The notes beneath the pieces were generated by a model that saw only the letters and a program-made list of their open reading frames with translations, was not told the origin of the DNA and did no database searches. Of a stretch of DNA of 13,922 bases, positions 1 to 6,841 are shown one piece after another (position 1 is the stretch's first letter; every line of letters starts with the position of its first letter). The DNA comes from JAPLFM01 sp964650885 (GTDB lineage: Bacteria > Bacteroidota > Ignavibacteria > Kapaibacteriales > UBA2268): contig CAZYXG010000054.1 in the NCBI GenBank assembly GCA_964650885.1, positions 1 through 13,922 of the forward strand, read 5' to 3'. The position numbers and the translations under genes are program-made.

Positions 1-2
1 TT

Positions 3-830
3 TTAAAACTTTATCTCTTCAACCTGGATTATTTCTTTAGTCGTGTTGTCTATTATCAATGCTATTGCTCTTAGGTATTTTGTGTTCCACTTGGGATTTA
101 TTGCTAAAGATAACGATTTACTTAGAGTTGACTTTTTAGGTAATGATCCAGTCATAAATGTTTCGCCAAAAGCACCATTGAAACTTGCTCTTAAAACGGA
201 GTTATGATAATAGTTATAATTATCAGTTGGATTCAAACGTGCATCTTTTTGCCATGTTTGAAGAGAGTCTTCAGTTAGATAAACTGCTAAACTGTGGTCG
301 AAAATGCCAGCTATTGAAACTGTGGAGCTTACGTTGACGTTTAATGAATTTCCGCTAATAGACGCATCCATACTTAGTTTAACTTTCGTTTCTTGTTTCA
401 AAACAGCTTGAATTTTTGATTCCAAATCTGGTTTAACGTAGTTTAAAAGTTTTGTTCCATCAAACGACTTATAGCTTATTGTAGCAATTGGGTTAGATGA
501 AACTGTGAAATAACTATTTAGAGCATCGCCAACAGGAGTTCTATAATCGGCAGGATGTTTTGAAGTTGGGTTTGCAAAGCCACCTGAATGTATGGAAAGC
601 AATACTACTTTTTCATTTGAAGATTCGTGCAGTTTGTGAGCCAACTCTGCTGCAGGAGGACATTCACCACAGAAATGTCCTGTGAATTCCACAAGTAATA
701 CTTTATTAGTATTGGTAGTGTCTTCGGGTTCTTCAATTACTGTTTTTTTAGAATTCAATGGATCCACTTGATCACAAGCAGTAAAAAGTGCAAAAGCAGA
801 AATTATAAATAAAAACAATGTTGATTTCAT
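3..830 (-). CDS. Omp28-family outer-membrane lipoprotein with thioredoxin-like CGEC motif
   Basis: A 275-residue lipoprotein. The N-terminus is a type II signal peptide with lipobox FTAC, so the mature protein would be lipidated at Cys19 and probably sits at the outer membrane. The segment VEFTGHFCGECPPAAELAH (residues 47-65) is the hallmark of the Omp28 family and resembles a thioredoxin active site, with Cys54 and Cys57 in a CxxC arrangement. The later IHSGGFANP (near residue 80) is also typical of the family. The C-terminal half looks like a beta-rich domain without a recognisable motif. There is no T9SS sorting domain at the C-terminus. It is the last gene of a minus-strand operon, 22 bp after the DUF6029 gene; the gap has no Shine-Dalgarno sequence. 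Family assignment is firm. Biochemical role (redox or purely structural) is unknown from sequence. Confidence 0.85.
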   Translation of the reverse strand: MKSTLFLFIISAFALFTACDQVDPLNSKKTVIEEPEDTTNTNKVLLVEFTGHFCGECPPAAELAHKLHESSNEKVVLLSIHSGGFANPTSKHPADYRTPVGDALNSYFTVSSNPIATISYKSFDGTKLLNYVKPDLESKIQAVLKQETKVKLSMDASISGNSLNVNVSSTVSIAGIFDHSLAVYLTEDSLQTWQKDARLNPTDNYNYYHNSVLRASFNGAFGETFMTGSLPKKSTLSKSLSLAINPKWNTKYLRAIALIIDNTTKEIIQVEEIKF

Positions 831-852
831 TTTTGATTATCCAATTATTGAA

Positions 853-2589
853 TTAGAAAGTTGAGTTAAGCACTAAATAAAGCCCATTGGAAGCTGGCAC
901 TGGTCGGCAAATACCACCAACACATAGCAAACCACCACGCTGGCGACCATAGCTAAATTGCAATCTAGTACCATCAACGAAATAACTCATTGAGTAGTTT
1001 AGGTAGTGCAACTGTCTGTCTTCGTATTTATTTCCGTAATTGTATTCGTCCATAATAGAAAAGAACCAATGAGGAGAAACTGTATATTCTACAAATGCCA
1101 TTGCCCAGTCGCCACTTATGTTATCGGGTTCGGTCAAAGTTAATTGATTGGAAGCCCAAAGTTGCTGTAATTCAAAACGCAAAGCGTCTGTTTTGTTTAT
1201 TTTGATTAGTCCTTCGTAAATCAATGCAGTTGCGAATATTTTTCCGTACTTCACAGCACCAGAATTTTCGAGAATATCTTTATCATAAACTAAGTTTGCT
1301 AGAGTGAAAGTGTTCTTGTATGTTTCCGATAAATTAGTCGAAAATTCAATATTGAAATCTTGAAAATAAGTGCGTTTACCAAATCCAAAAAGTGGAGCAT
1401 CATAAGCAAACCCATTATCTAACTTAGTTCCAGCAGGCACAGTCCAATGAGTTGTGTCAATAGCATTAACTCTTGAAAAATTAATAGATACATTTGAACC
1501 ATACTTTCCACCTAGGAAATGCTCTTTAGGAATTTGGAAATTCAAATCGAATTGAGCTCCAACCTCGCCATTAATTTGGCTCGCATAAGGATAGATTGTC
1601 ATCAATCTATAGCTATGCTGACGAGTGAGAGCGGGAATGTAATTCATATTCAAACGGTTGCCCAGCACATTGCGAGATGAACGGAAGTCCATATTATCTA
1701 AGTAATGGAAGTTAGCCGAAAAAGTAAAACCATTTGCTAAGTAAGAACCATTCAAAATTATTCCTTTTCCAGGATTGAAATTGTACTTATTTGTTGCGTT
1801 GGGGTCATTATATTTGTAACCAAATTCGCCATCGAGAGTGAAGTCTTCCGAACTGAGTCCAAGTCTCCCTGAATATGCCAAAACGTTTTCGGGTAAGTTA
1901 TATGTGGATTGTAAATCTTGTTGAAATCTACTAACTACACTTCCACCGAGCATCACATTATAACCTTCTGGCAATAAATTAGGTGCAATTTGGTTAAGGT
2001 CGGCTTCTAAATTCCCACCACGTACAATTCCATCGCCTTGAGCCCAAAAGAATCTTTGCTTTCCGAATAAAGCAGTGACTTCCAAACCATTAGTAGGTCG
2101 TACTTTAGCTTTAATTCCATCTAAACTATTATCGAATCCAAGCCCTTTTTCTTCATAAGCTCGCAAAAGCATACCCGAGCCGAAAGATTCGTAAAAATTT
2201 CCAGCAGTGAAATCATAGAAATCACCTTTGTAGCTTAAATTTCTATAAGCAATTCCGCTACCTTTAAATTCTGGTGGATAGCCAAGTAAAGGATTTGAAT
2301 AGTTCTCATAACGAACATGAACATTGAATTTACCTTGTGTGTAAATCAAATTCAAAAAGCCTTGGGCTAAAACTTGCTCAGGCACTTTAGTCGCACCAAT
2401 TGAAGAATCAACTCTGTAATATTGCATCTCCATTTGAGCATTGCCACTAACGTTTGATGAATTCTGAGCAATGGTGTTTTGTTTGTTCCCAAAAATTAAA
2501 AGTACAAAAGCAACAAAAATTGGAATTATAAATGAATTATTGTCCTTTCGCAAATTATTTATCCTCATCTTCTTGTGGTTTGTCGGCAT
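853..2589 (-). CDS. DUF6029 family predicted outer-membrane beta-barrel protein
   Basis: A 578-residue exported protein that I recognise as the DUF6029 family. Family-typical blocks are LLGYPPEFKGSGIAYR (residues 101-116), NFYESFGSGMLLRAYEE (131-147), LGFDNSLDGIKAK (150-162) and FGKQR..GDGIVRG (175-191). The rest is long alternating hydrophobic and polar beta-strands rich in aromatic residues, and the chain ends in ..LVLNSTF with a terminal Phe, as expected of an outer-membrane barrel. The start is uncertain: the first ATG gives a 20-residue polar leader before the hydrophobic core and overlaps the upstream TPR gene by 35 bp; Met8 (start at 2568) gives a more normal signal peptide and a 14-bp overlap. 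Cleavage probably follows TIA at residue 41. Function is unknown. Its position between a TPR protein and an Omp28 lipoprotein suggests that the three form one envelope complex, which is inference. Confidence 0.83.
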   Translation of the reverse strand: MPTNHKKMRINNLRKDNNSFIIPIFVAFVLLIFGNKQNTIAQNSSNVSGNAQMEMQYYRVDSSIGATKVPEQVLAQGFLNLIYTQGKFNVHVRYENYSNPLLGYPPEFKGSGIAYRNLSYKGDFYDFTAGNFYESFGSGMLLRAYEEKGLGFDNSLDGIKAKVRPTNGLEVTALFGKQRFFWAQGDGIVRGGNLEADLNQIAPNLLPEGYNVMLGGSVVSRFQQDLQSTYNLPENVLAYSGRLGLSSEDFTLDGEFGYKYNDPNATNKYNFNPGKGIILNGSYLANGFTFSANFHYLDNMDFRSSRNVLGNRLNMNYIPALTRQHSYRLMTIYPYASQINGEVGAQFDLNFQIPKEHFLGGKYGSNVSINFSRVNAIDTTHWTVPAGTKLDNGFAYDAPLFGFGKRTYFQDFNIEFSTNLSETYKNTFTLANLVYDKDILENSGAVKYGKIFATALIYEGLIKINKTDALRFELQQLWASNQLTLTEPDNISGDWAMAFVEYTVSPHWFFSIMDEYNYGNKYEDRQLHYLNYSMSYFVDGTRLQFSYGRQRGGLLCVGGICRPVPASNGLYLVLNSTF

Positions 2590-3214
2590 CTACAATTTCT
2601 TTCATCAATCGTTTCACTTCCGCTTCCAAATTGTCTGAATTGCCATTAAGTTGTAAATATTTATTGTAATCGTCCAAGGCTTCTTTGTTTCTACCAAAAA
2701 CTCTGTTTGTAATAGCTCTTCCATAATAAGAAAGTCCATGGTTGGGTTGCAAGTTCAATGCTTTGTTGAAGTCTTGAAGTGCTTGCTCATAGTTTTTTAA
2801 AATGTAGTAAGTACAACCCCTAGCATAGTATGCTTCTGGGTAGCCATTAGCTTTTTCCAAAGTGAGAGTGAAGTGCTTAAGAGCATCTCCAAATTTTCCG
2901 ATTTTTTGAAGGCAAATGCCACGAGCATAAAATGCTTCAAAGTAAGCGTTATCAATTTGCATAGCTTTGCCAAAGTCTGCAAGAGCCATTTCGTAATCAC
3001 CAAGTAAATATGTAGCCAAACCTCTTCCATAATGTGCAGGAGCATAATTTGGTGCTTTGTCTATAGCTTTTGTGTAGTTTTCTTGAGCCAATCTGTAATC
3101 TTTTTCTTTGATCGCATCGAATGCAGTTTGTATGTATCCATCGCCTTGGGCTAATGTTAAGCTAAAACTTAGCAAGAAGCTAGCTATTATTAGAAATAGT
3201 GTTTGCTTTTTCAT
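2555..3214 (-). CDS. Secreted tetratricopeptide-repeat protein
   Basis: A 219-residue protein with a signal peptide (cleavage likely after LA at residue 22, before QGDG) followed by about five consecutive TPR units: roughly residues 26-56, 57-90, 91-124, 125-158 and 159-192. The repeats show classic TPR spacing, for example AHYGRGLATYLLGDYEMALADF and AYYARGCTYYILKNYEQALQDF. A charged tail, rich in Glu, Asp and Lys, follows. No Cys lies at the cleavage site, so it is not a lipoprotein and is probably periplasmic. TPR arrays act as protein-binding scaffolds; the partner cannot be read from sequence, but the two downstream co-transcribed envelope proteins are obvious candidates. It is the first gene of the minus-strand operon and its stop overlaps the DUF6029 start, which suggests translational coupling. 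Confidence 0.88.
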   Translation of the reverse strand: MKKQTLFLIIASFLLSFSLTLAQGDGYIQTAFDAIKEKDYRLAQENYTKAIDKAPNYAPAHYGRGLATYLLGDYEMALADFGKAMQIDNAYFEAFYARGICLQKIGKFGDALKHFTLTLEKANGYPEAYYARGCTYYILKNYEQALQDFNKALNLQPNHGLSYYGRAITNRVFGRNKEALDDYNKYLQLNGNSDNLEAEVKRLMKEIVDADKPQEDEDK

Positions 3215-3232
3215 TTTTTAATTACTTCGTTA

Positions 3233-3261
3233 ATTCTAAATAAATATCCACAAATTTACAA
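3233..3261 (-). promoter_or_regulatory. Candidate promoter of the TPR-DUF6029-Omp28 operon
   Basis: On the minus strand TTGTAA (3256-3261) and TAGAAT (3233-3238) are separated by 17 bp, matching the sigma70 consensus in 4 of 6 and 5 of 6 positions. The start of transcription would lie about 11 bases before the ATG at 3214. The same stretch also contains TAAATTTG (3251-3258), a match to the Bacteroidota minus-7 motif TAnnTTTG, but I see no TTG at the right distance upstream of it. Either reading is plausible in such AT-rich DNA. Confidence 0.35.
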
Positions 3262-3306
3262 AACATTCTGAAATATTGCATAATTGAGTGGAAAAATTCA
3301 TACAAT

Positions 3307-3335
3307 TTGACAAACATAACAAAGAAAATTATCAT
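3307..3335 (+). promoter_or_regulatory. Candidate sigma70-type promoter of the PorE-like gene cluster
   Basis: TTGACA (3307-3312) is a perfect minus-35 hexamer, followed after exactly 17 bp by TATCAT (3330-3335), a 5 of 6 match to the minus-10 consensus. This would give a leader of about 75 bases before the ATG at 3418. The leader holds a T9 run (3366-3374) and no clear hairpin. It competes with a Bacteroidota-type motif closer to the gene (see 3379-3386). Confidence 0.4.
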
Positions 3336-3378
3336 TGGGATAAAAAAACTAATTATTTAACGCTATTTTTTTTTAAAT

Positions 3379-3386
3379 TATATTTG
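3379..3386 (+). promoter_or_regulatory. Candidate Bacteroidota-type minus-7 motif
   Basis: TATATTTG fits TAnnTTTG, the minus-7 element used by the primary sigma factor of Bacteroidota. It lies 31 bp before the ATG of the PorE-like gene. A matching TTG about 19-21 bp upstream is missing, so this is an alternative to the candidate at 3307-3335. Confidence 0.3.
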
Positions 3387-3417
3387 ATTAGAAGACTTTC
3401 TTTAAATAAGGAAAATA

Positions 3418-5412
3418 ATGACTGACTCGATTTCGCTTATTAGGTTTACTTTAATTGCAATTTTGTTTGCCACATTTTTGTCCGAAATAACTGCACAACC
3501 TGAATCAGAAAGCGATGAGCCAAAAAGAGAATCCTTAGCTGGAACAAACGCAAAATTCTTAATTCAGTCTATGACTGATGCTACAAGTGAAAAATATTTT
3601 GAATATTTGGGAGATAATCTCAACACTGAAGATGGTTTTGTTGCATTGCAAAGAATTTCAGAAAAATTCATCAAGGAAAAAGATTGGGTTGGGGCTATTG
3701 GAATTTTCGAGGAATACAAACCAGACTTCTCAAAATTTAAAGACAAGATTGATAAGATTATTGCTATTCTGAAAAAGCCAGGCGATGAATTAATAGAAGT
3801 CAACTTAGGCATAAATATCAATTCAAAGGCACAAGAATATTCACCATTGCCTTCTGCCGATAAATCTCGTTTATACTTCACTGGTATAGGCCGTGACTTT
3901 ATGAATGACACTGAAGATGTTTTTTATTCAGACTTTAAAGACAGTATTTGGCAACCTGCTCGCCGTTTGCCAGCACCAGTGAACACTATCAATCAGGAAG
4001 CACCTCAGTCAATTTCTACTGACGGTAACCAATTGATTCTTTTTGGTAACTTCAAAGGTTCTTTGGGGAAAGGCGACTTGTTCTTTGCTGAAAGGATTAA
4101 AGATACTGTTAAGCAATGGAGCGATGTTAAGCCATACCCCGAGCCAATCAACTCTATCTTTTTCGATTGCGATGCAAAGCTTTCTGCCGATGGTAGATTC
4201 TTGATTTTTGTTTCTGATAGACCTGGTGGAATTGGCGAAACACATCCATATAATATTCCTTTCCACGGTTCATTGCAAGGTAATACTGATATATACATTT
4301 CAAAGAAAAATATAGACGGCACTTGGGGCAAACCAATTAATTTAGGTGCTAAAATAAATACACCATTTGCAGAACGCAAGCCATTTCTTCATCCCGATGG
4401 TCGCACTCTTTATTTCGCTTCCGATGGTCAAGCAGGAATTGGGAGATTAGATTTATTCAAAGCAAGTAGATTGAACGATGTGGATTGGGACAAATGGAGC
4501 GAGCCAATCAATCTTGGTAAAGAGATTAATACTACATCGGACGATAGAGGTGCTATTGTTTCTACCGAAGGTGATTTAGCTTATTTTGCCGCTTCCGGCA
4601 GAACAACTTCAATTGAGGGTTCTTCGGATTTATTCACAATGAAACTACCTGAATTTGCAAGACCAAACAAAGTTGCTATGATTTCAGGGGTGGTGTCAGA
4701 TAATAAAGCTAAGAGCTTGGTAACAGATATTGTTTGGGAAGATTTGGAAAGCGGAGTACAATTAGGTGAATTAAAGTCCAGTCCAATTGATGGTAAATAT
4801 TTCTTCGTTTTGCCTTTGGGACGAAACTATGGTTTTTATGCTAAAAGAAAAGGTTACTTCCCAATTTCCAAAAATATAGATTTAAGAAAAGAAAAGAACA
4901 CATTGAAATTGGAAGAACAAAATATTGTTATGGTTTCAATTGCAGATTTGATTGGTGATGATTTGGAGATGACTGGAAACTCCGACATGATGTATGACCA
5001 ATTTAGTATGAGTGGCAACAAGAAAATTACAATGAATAATCTTTTCTTCGATTACAACAAATCTAATTTGTTAAAAGCAAGTTTTCCTGAATTGGATAGA
5101 GTAGCTTGGCTATTGGAAAATTACCCAATTGAATTAGTAGAAATTGGTGGCTTTACGGATAGTGTAGGTAAAGATGAATACAACTTGCAGTTATCTGAAA
5201 AACGTGCTAATTCTGTAATGGAATACTTAGTTAAAAAAGGTGTGAAAAAAGAACTGCTCACAGCAAAGGGCTATGGCAAACTATATCCAGTAGCAACAAA
5301 TGAAACTGAAGATGGCAGACAAAAAAATAGAAGAGTTGAATTGAGAATACTGAAAATCAACAAACTAAAAGCTGAAGAAATGCTGAAAGAACTTAAAAAA
5401 GATGATGAATAG
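3418..5412 (+). CDS. PorE-like envelope protein: TPR-like, five-bladed propeller, CRD and OmpA domains
   Basis: A 664-residue exported protein. In order: signal peptide (cleavage probably after ITA, residue 26); a helical TPR-like segment (about 40-120); a beta-propeller (about 130-412) with five PD40-type blades, centred on SADKSRLYFTG, STDGNQLILFG, SADGRFLIFVSDRPGG, HPDGRTLYFASDGQAG and STEGDLAYFAASG; a carboxypeptidase-regulatory-like fold (417-490); and an OmpA C-terminal peptidoglycan-binding domain (about 538-645) with GFTDS..G (Asp581) and LSEKRA (Arg596). This order and length match PorE of the type IX secretion system, which links the secretion machine to peptidoglycan. PorE is described as a lipoprotein, whereas here there is no lipobox Cys, and an in-frame stop at 3403-3405 rules out a missed upstream start. 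AAGGA sits 5 bases before the ATG. Many paralogous PD40-OmpA proteins exist in this phylum, so orthology to PorE is not certain. Confidence 0.82.
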   Translation: MTDSISLIRFTLIAILFATFLSEITAQPESESDEPKRESLAGTNAKFLIQSMTDATSEKYFEYLGDNLNTEDGFVALQRISEKFIKEKDWVGAIGIFEEYKPDFSKFKDKIDKIIAILKKPGDELIEVNLGININSKAQEYSPLPSADKSRLYFTGIGRDFMNDTEDVFYSDFKDSIWQPARRLPAPVNTINQEAPQSISTDGNQLILFGNFKGSLGKGDLFFAERIKDTVKQWSDVKPYPEPINSIFFDCDAKLSADGRFLIFVSDRPGGIGETHPYNIPFHGSLQGNTDIYISKKNIDGTWGKPINLGAKINTPFAERKPFLHPDGRTLYFASDGQAGIGRLDLFKASRLNDVDWDKWSEPINLGKEINTTSDDRGAIVSTEGDLAYFAASGRTTSIEGSSDLFTMKLPEFARPNKVAMISGVVSDNKAKSLVTDIVWEDLESGVQLGELKSSPIDGKYFFVLPLGRNYGFYAKRKGYFPISKNIDLRKEKNTLKLEEQNIVMVSIADLIGDDLEMTGNSDMMYDQFSMSGNKKITMNNLFFDYNKSNLLKASFPELDRVAWLLENYPIELVEIGGFTDSVGKDEYNLQLSEKRANSVMEYLVKKGVKKELLTAKGYGKLYPVATNETEDGRQKNRRVELRILKINKLKAEEMLKELKKDDE

Positions 5413-5418
5413 AATCGT

Positions 5419-5450
5419 TTGATTTTTCATATTAAATCAATAATTAATAT
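5419..5450 (+). other. Two overlapping AT-rich inverted repeats between genes
   Basis: The 52-bp gap between the PorE-like and VWA-OmpA genes contains TTGATTT (5419-5425) paired with AAATCAA (5434-5440), and ATATTAA (5429-5435) paired with TTAATAT (5444-5450). Each is a perfect 7-bp stem with an 8-base loop, and they cannot form together because they share bases 5434-5435 and interleave. Neither is followed by a U-run, so they do not look like terminators. With this base composition they may be chance. Confidence 0.25.
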
Positions 5451-5464
5451 ACTTATTACAAACT

Positions 5465-6841
5465 ATGACAAAATTGAGATTACTAATTTTAGCTTTAACC
5501 ACTGCTATTGTTTTAAATTCCTGTTTGCCTAAGCCAGGCGATGAATTTGGAGAACTTGCTTTTTCGGCAGATAATCCACCTGTGGAATATAACCCAAGCT
5601 TTGTAGTGGATACTGTAAAAATTGACTCAGTAAAGCTTGCTCAAGCCGAAGTGCAAATTGGAAGAATAGACCAATACACTAACGACAAAGTTAAAATGTA
5701 TGTAAACTTAATCAATGATAAGAGTTTATTGCTCACTGGTGCGGCAGAAAATGAATGGTCTAAAATTTGGTGCGAAGTTATTGACTCTTCCAATGGTGAA
5801 GTGAGTAAACCTAAGTTTAAAATCAGAAATAAAAGAGCAGACGAATCGCAACCTTTGGCAATTGCTTTAGTAATGGATCATAGTGGTTCAATGGGAAATG
5901 CAAGAGCTTTGGCGGTACAAAATGCTATTGATGAAGTGATTTCGAATAAGAAAGATGAAGATTTAATTTCCTTGATTAAATATGACCACAAAGTGGAAGT
6001 AACTCAAATATTGACAAAAGAGAAAGATTCACTTCTTACTTACAATCCTAAAATTGGATTGAAAGAATTTGGTGGAGGTACAGCTATTGCCGATGGAATA
6101 GTTGGTGGAATTGAAGAACTTTCTAAAGCTCCCAAAGATTATAGAAAAGTAGTTGTTATTTTTACAGATGGATTTGAAAATTCATCGAAAGTAAAAGATA
6201 GTGTAGCAATTTCAAAAGCACTTTCAAGCAATGTGCTGATATGTGCTGTAGATTTCGGAAATAATATTGATGTAAACTATATGAAGCGAATAGCGGATCA
6301 ATCAATGGGTATGTACAAACATATTTATTTGAGTAATGAGTTCAATCTGCTATTCAAAGATATATACTTGCGTTTGAATAATTTCTATGTGGTAGAATTT
6401 GAATCAGAAAACTATGGAGACCACTTTGTAACTATGAAGTTATGTCTGCCAGACACAACAATTACTACAAACGTTGCATTCAACAACGACCCATTGCCAG
6501 GCACTTTAAATCTATTGAATGTATATTACGATTTGGGCAAAGCTTCTATTCAAAAAACTTCTGATTTGGCTCTTAATAAGTTATATAAGCTAATGAAGAA
6601 GAAATCAAATTTAAGCATAGAATTGCAAGGACATACCGACAGCACTGGCAAAGCAGATGCTAATTTGAAGCTATCGAAAGATAGAGCGGAAAATGTTAGA
6701 AAAATATTAATTTCAAAAGGTATTGATGCAAATAGAATTATTTCCAATGGATTTGGAGATACAAAACCTGTGGCAACAAATATTACTGATGAAGGCAGAC
6801 AAAAAAACAGAAGAACAGAATTTAGAATACTGAATAAATAA
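5465..6841 (+). CDS. VWA-OmpA fusion lipoprotein
   Basis: A 458-residue lipoprotein with lipobox LNSC (lipidated Cys20). A beta-rich segment (about 50-125) precedes a von Willebrand factor A domain (about 130-305) whose metal-binding MIDAS site is complete: DHSGS (Asp138, Ser140, Ser142), Thr206 in GGGTAI and Asp235 in FTDG. The C-terminal third (about 350-458) is an OmpA peptidoglycan-binding domain with GHTDSTG (Asp392) and LSKDRA (Arg407). The protein would be anchored in the outer membrane by its lipid, hold peptidoglycan through the OmpA domain, and bind a protein ligand in a metal-dependent way through the VWA domain. It follows the PorE-like gene by 52 bp, and its TAA overlaps the kinase ATG as TAATG. 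Domain calls are firm; the ligand is unknown. Confidence 0.9.
   Translation: MTKLRLLILALTTAIVLNSCLPKPGDEFGELAFSADNPPVEYNPSFVVDTVKIDSVKLAQAEVQIGRIDQYTNDKVKMYVNLINDKSLLLTGAAENEWSKIWCEVIDSSNGEVSKPKFKIRNKRADESQPLAIALVMDHSGSMGNARALAVQNAIDEVISNKKDEDLISLIKYDHKVEVTQILTKEKDSLLTYNPKIGLKEFGGGTAIADGIVGGIEELSKAPKDYRKVVVIFTDGFENSSKVKDSVAISKALSSNVLICAVDFGNNIDVNYMKRIADQSMGMYKHIYLSNEFNLLFKDIYLRLNNFYVVEFESENYGDHFVTMKLCLPDTTITTNVAFNNDPLPGTLNLLNVYYDLGKASIQKTSDLALNKLYKLMKKKSNLSIELQGHTDSTGKADANLKLSKDRAENVRKILISKGIDANRIISNGFGDTKPVATNITDEGRQKNRRTEFRILNK

Noticed and set aside
3..830. A type IX secretion sorting domain at the C-terminus of the Omp28-like protein.
   Set aside because: The protein has a lipobox and its C-terminus (EIIQVEEIKF) lacks the glycine-rich and terminal lysine pattern of such domains.
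3366..3374. T9 run in the leader of the PorE-like gene, considered as a terminator.
   Set aside because: No hairpin precedes it and no plus-strand gene ends upstream, so there is nothing to terminate; it may only be AT-rich leader.
4005..4379. Minus-strand open frame of 124 codons inside the PorE-like gene, with smaller ones beside it.
   Set aside because: It lies wholly inside a well-supported gene on the other strand, has no recognisable domain or signal, and its residue mix is that of antisense translation.
5311..6834. Strong DNA similarity between the 3' ends of the PorE-like and VWA-OmpA genes (GGCAGACAAAAAAA followed by AGAAGA in both, around 5314 and 6794), suggesting a recent duplication or recombination.
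   Set aside because: Both encode the conserved OmpA-domain motif GRQKNRR using the same AT-rich codons. The rest of the two OmpA domains differs clearly, so family conservation explains it.
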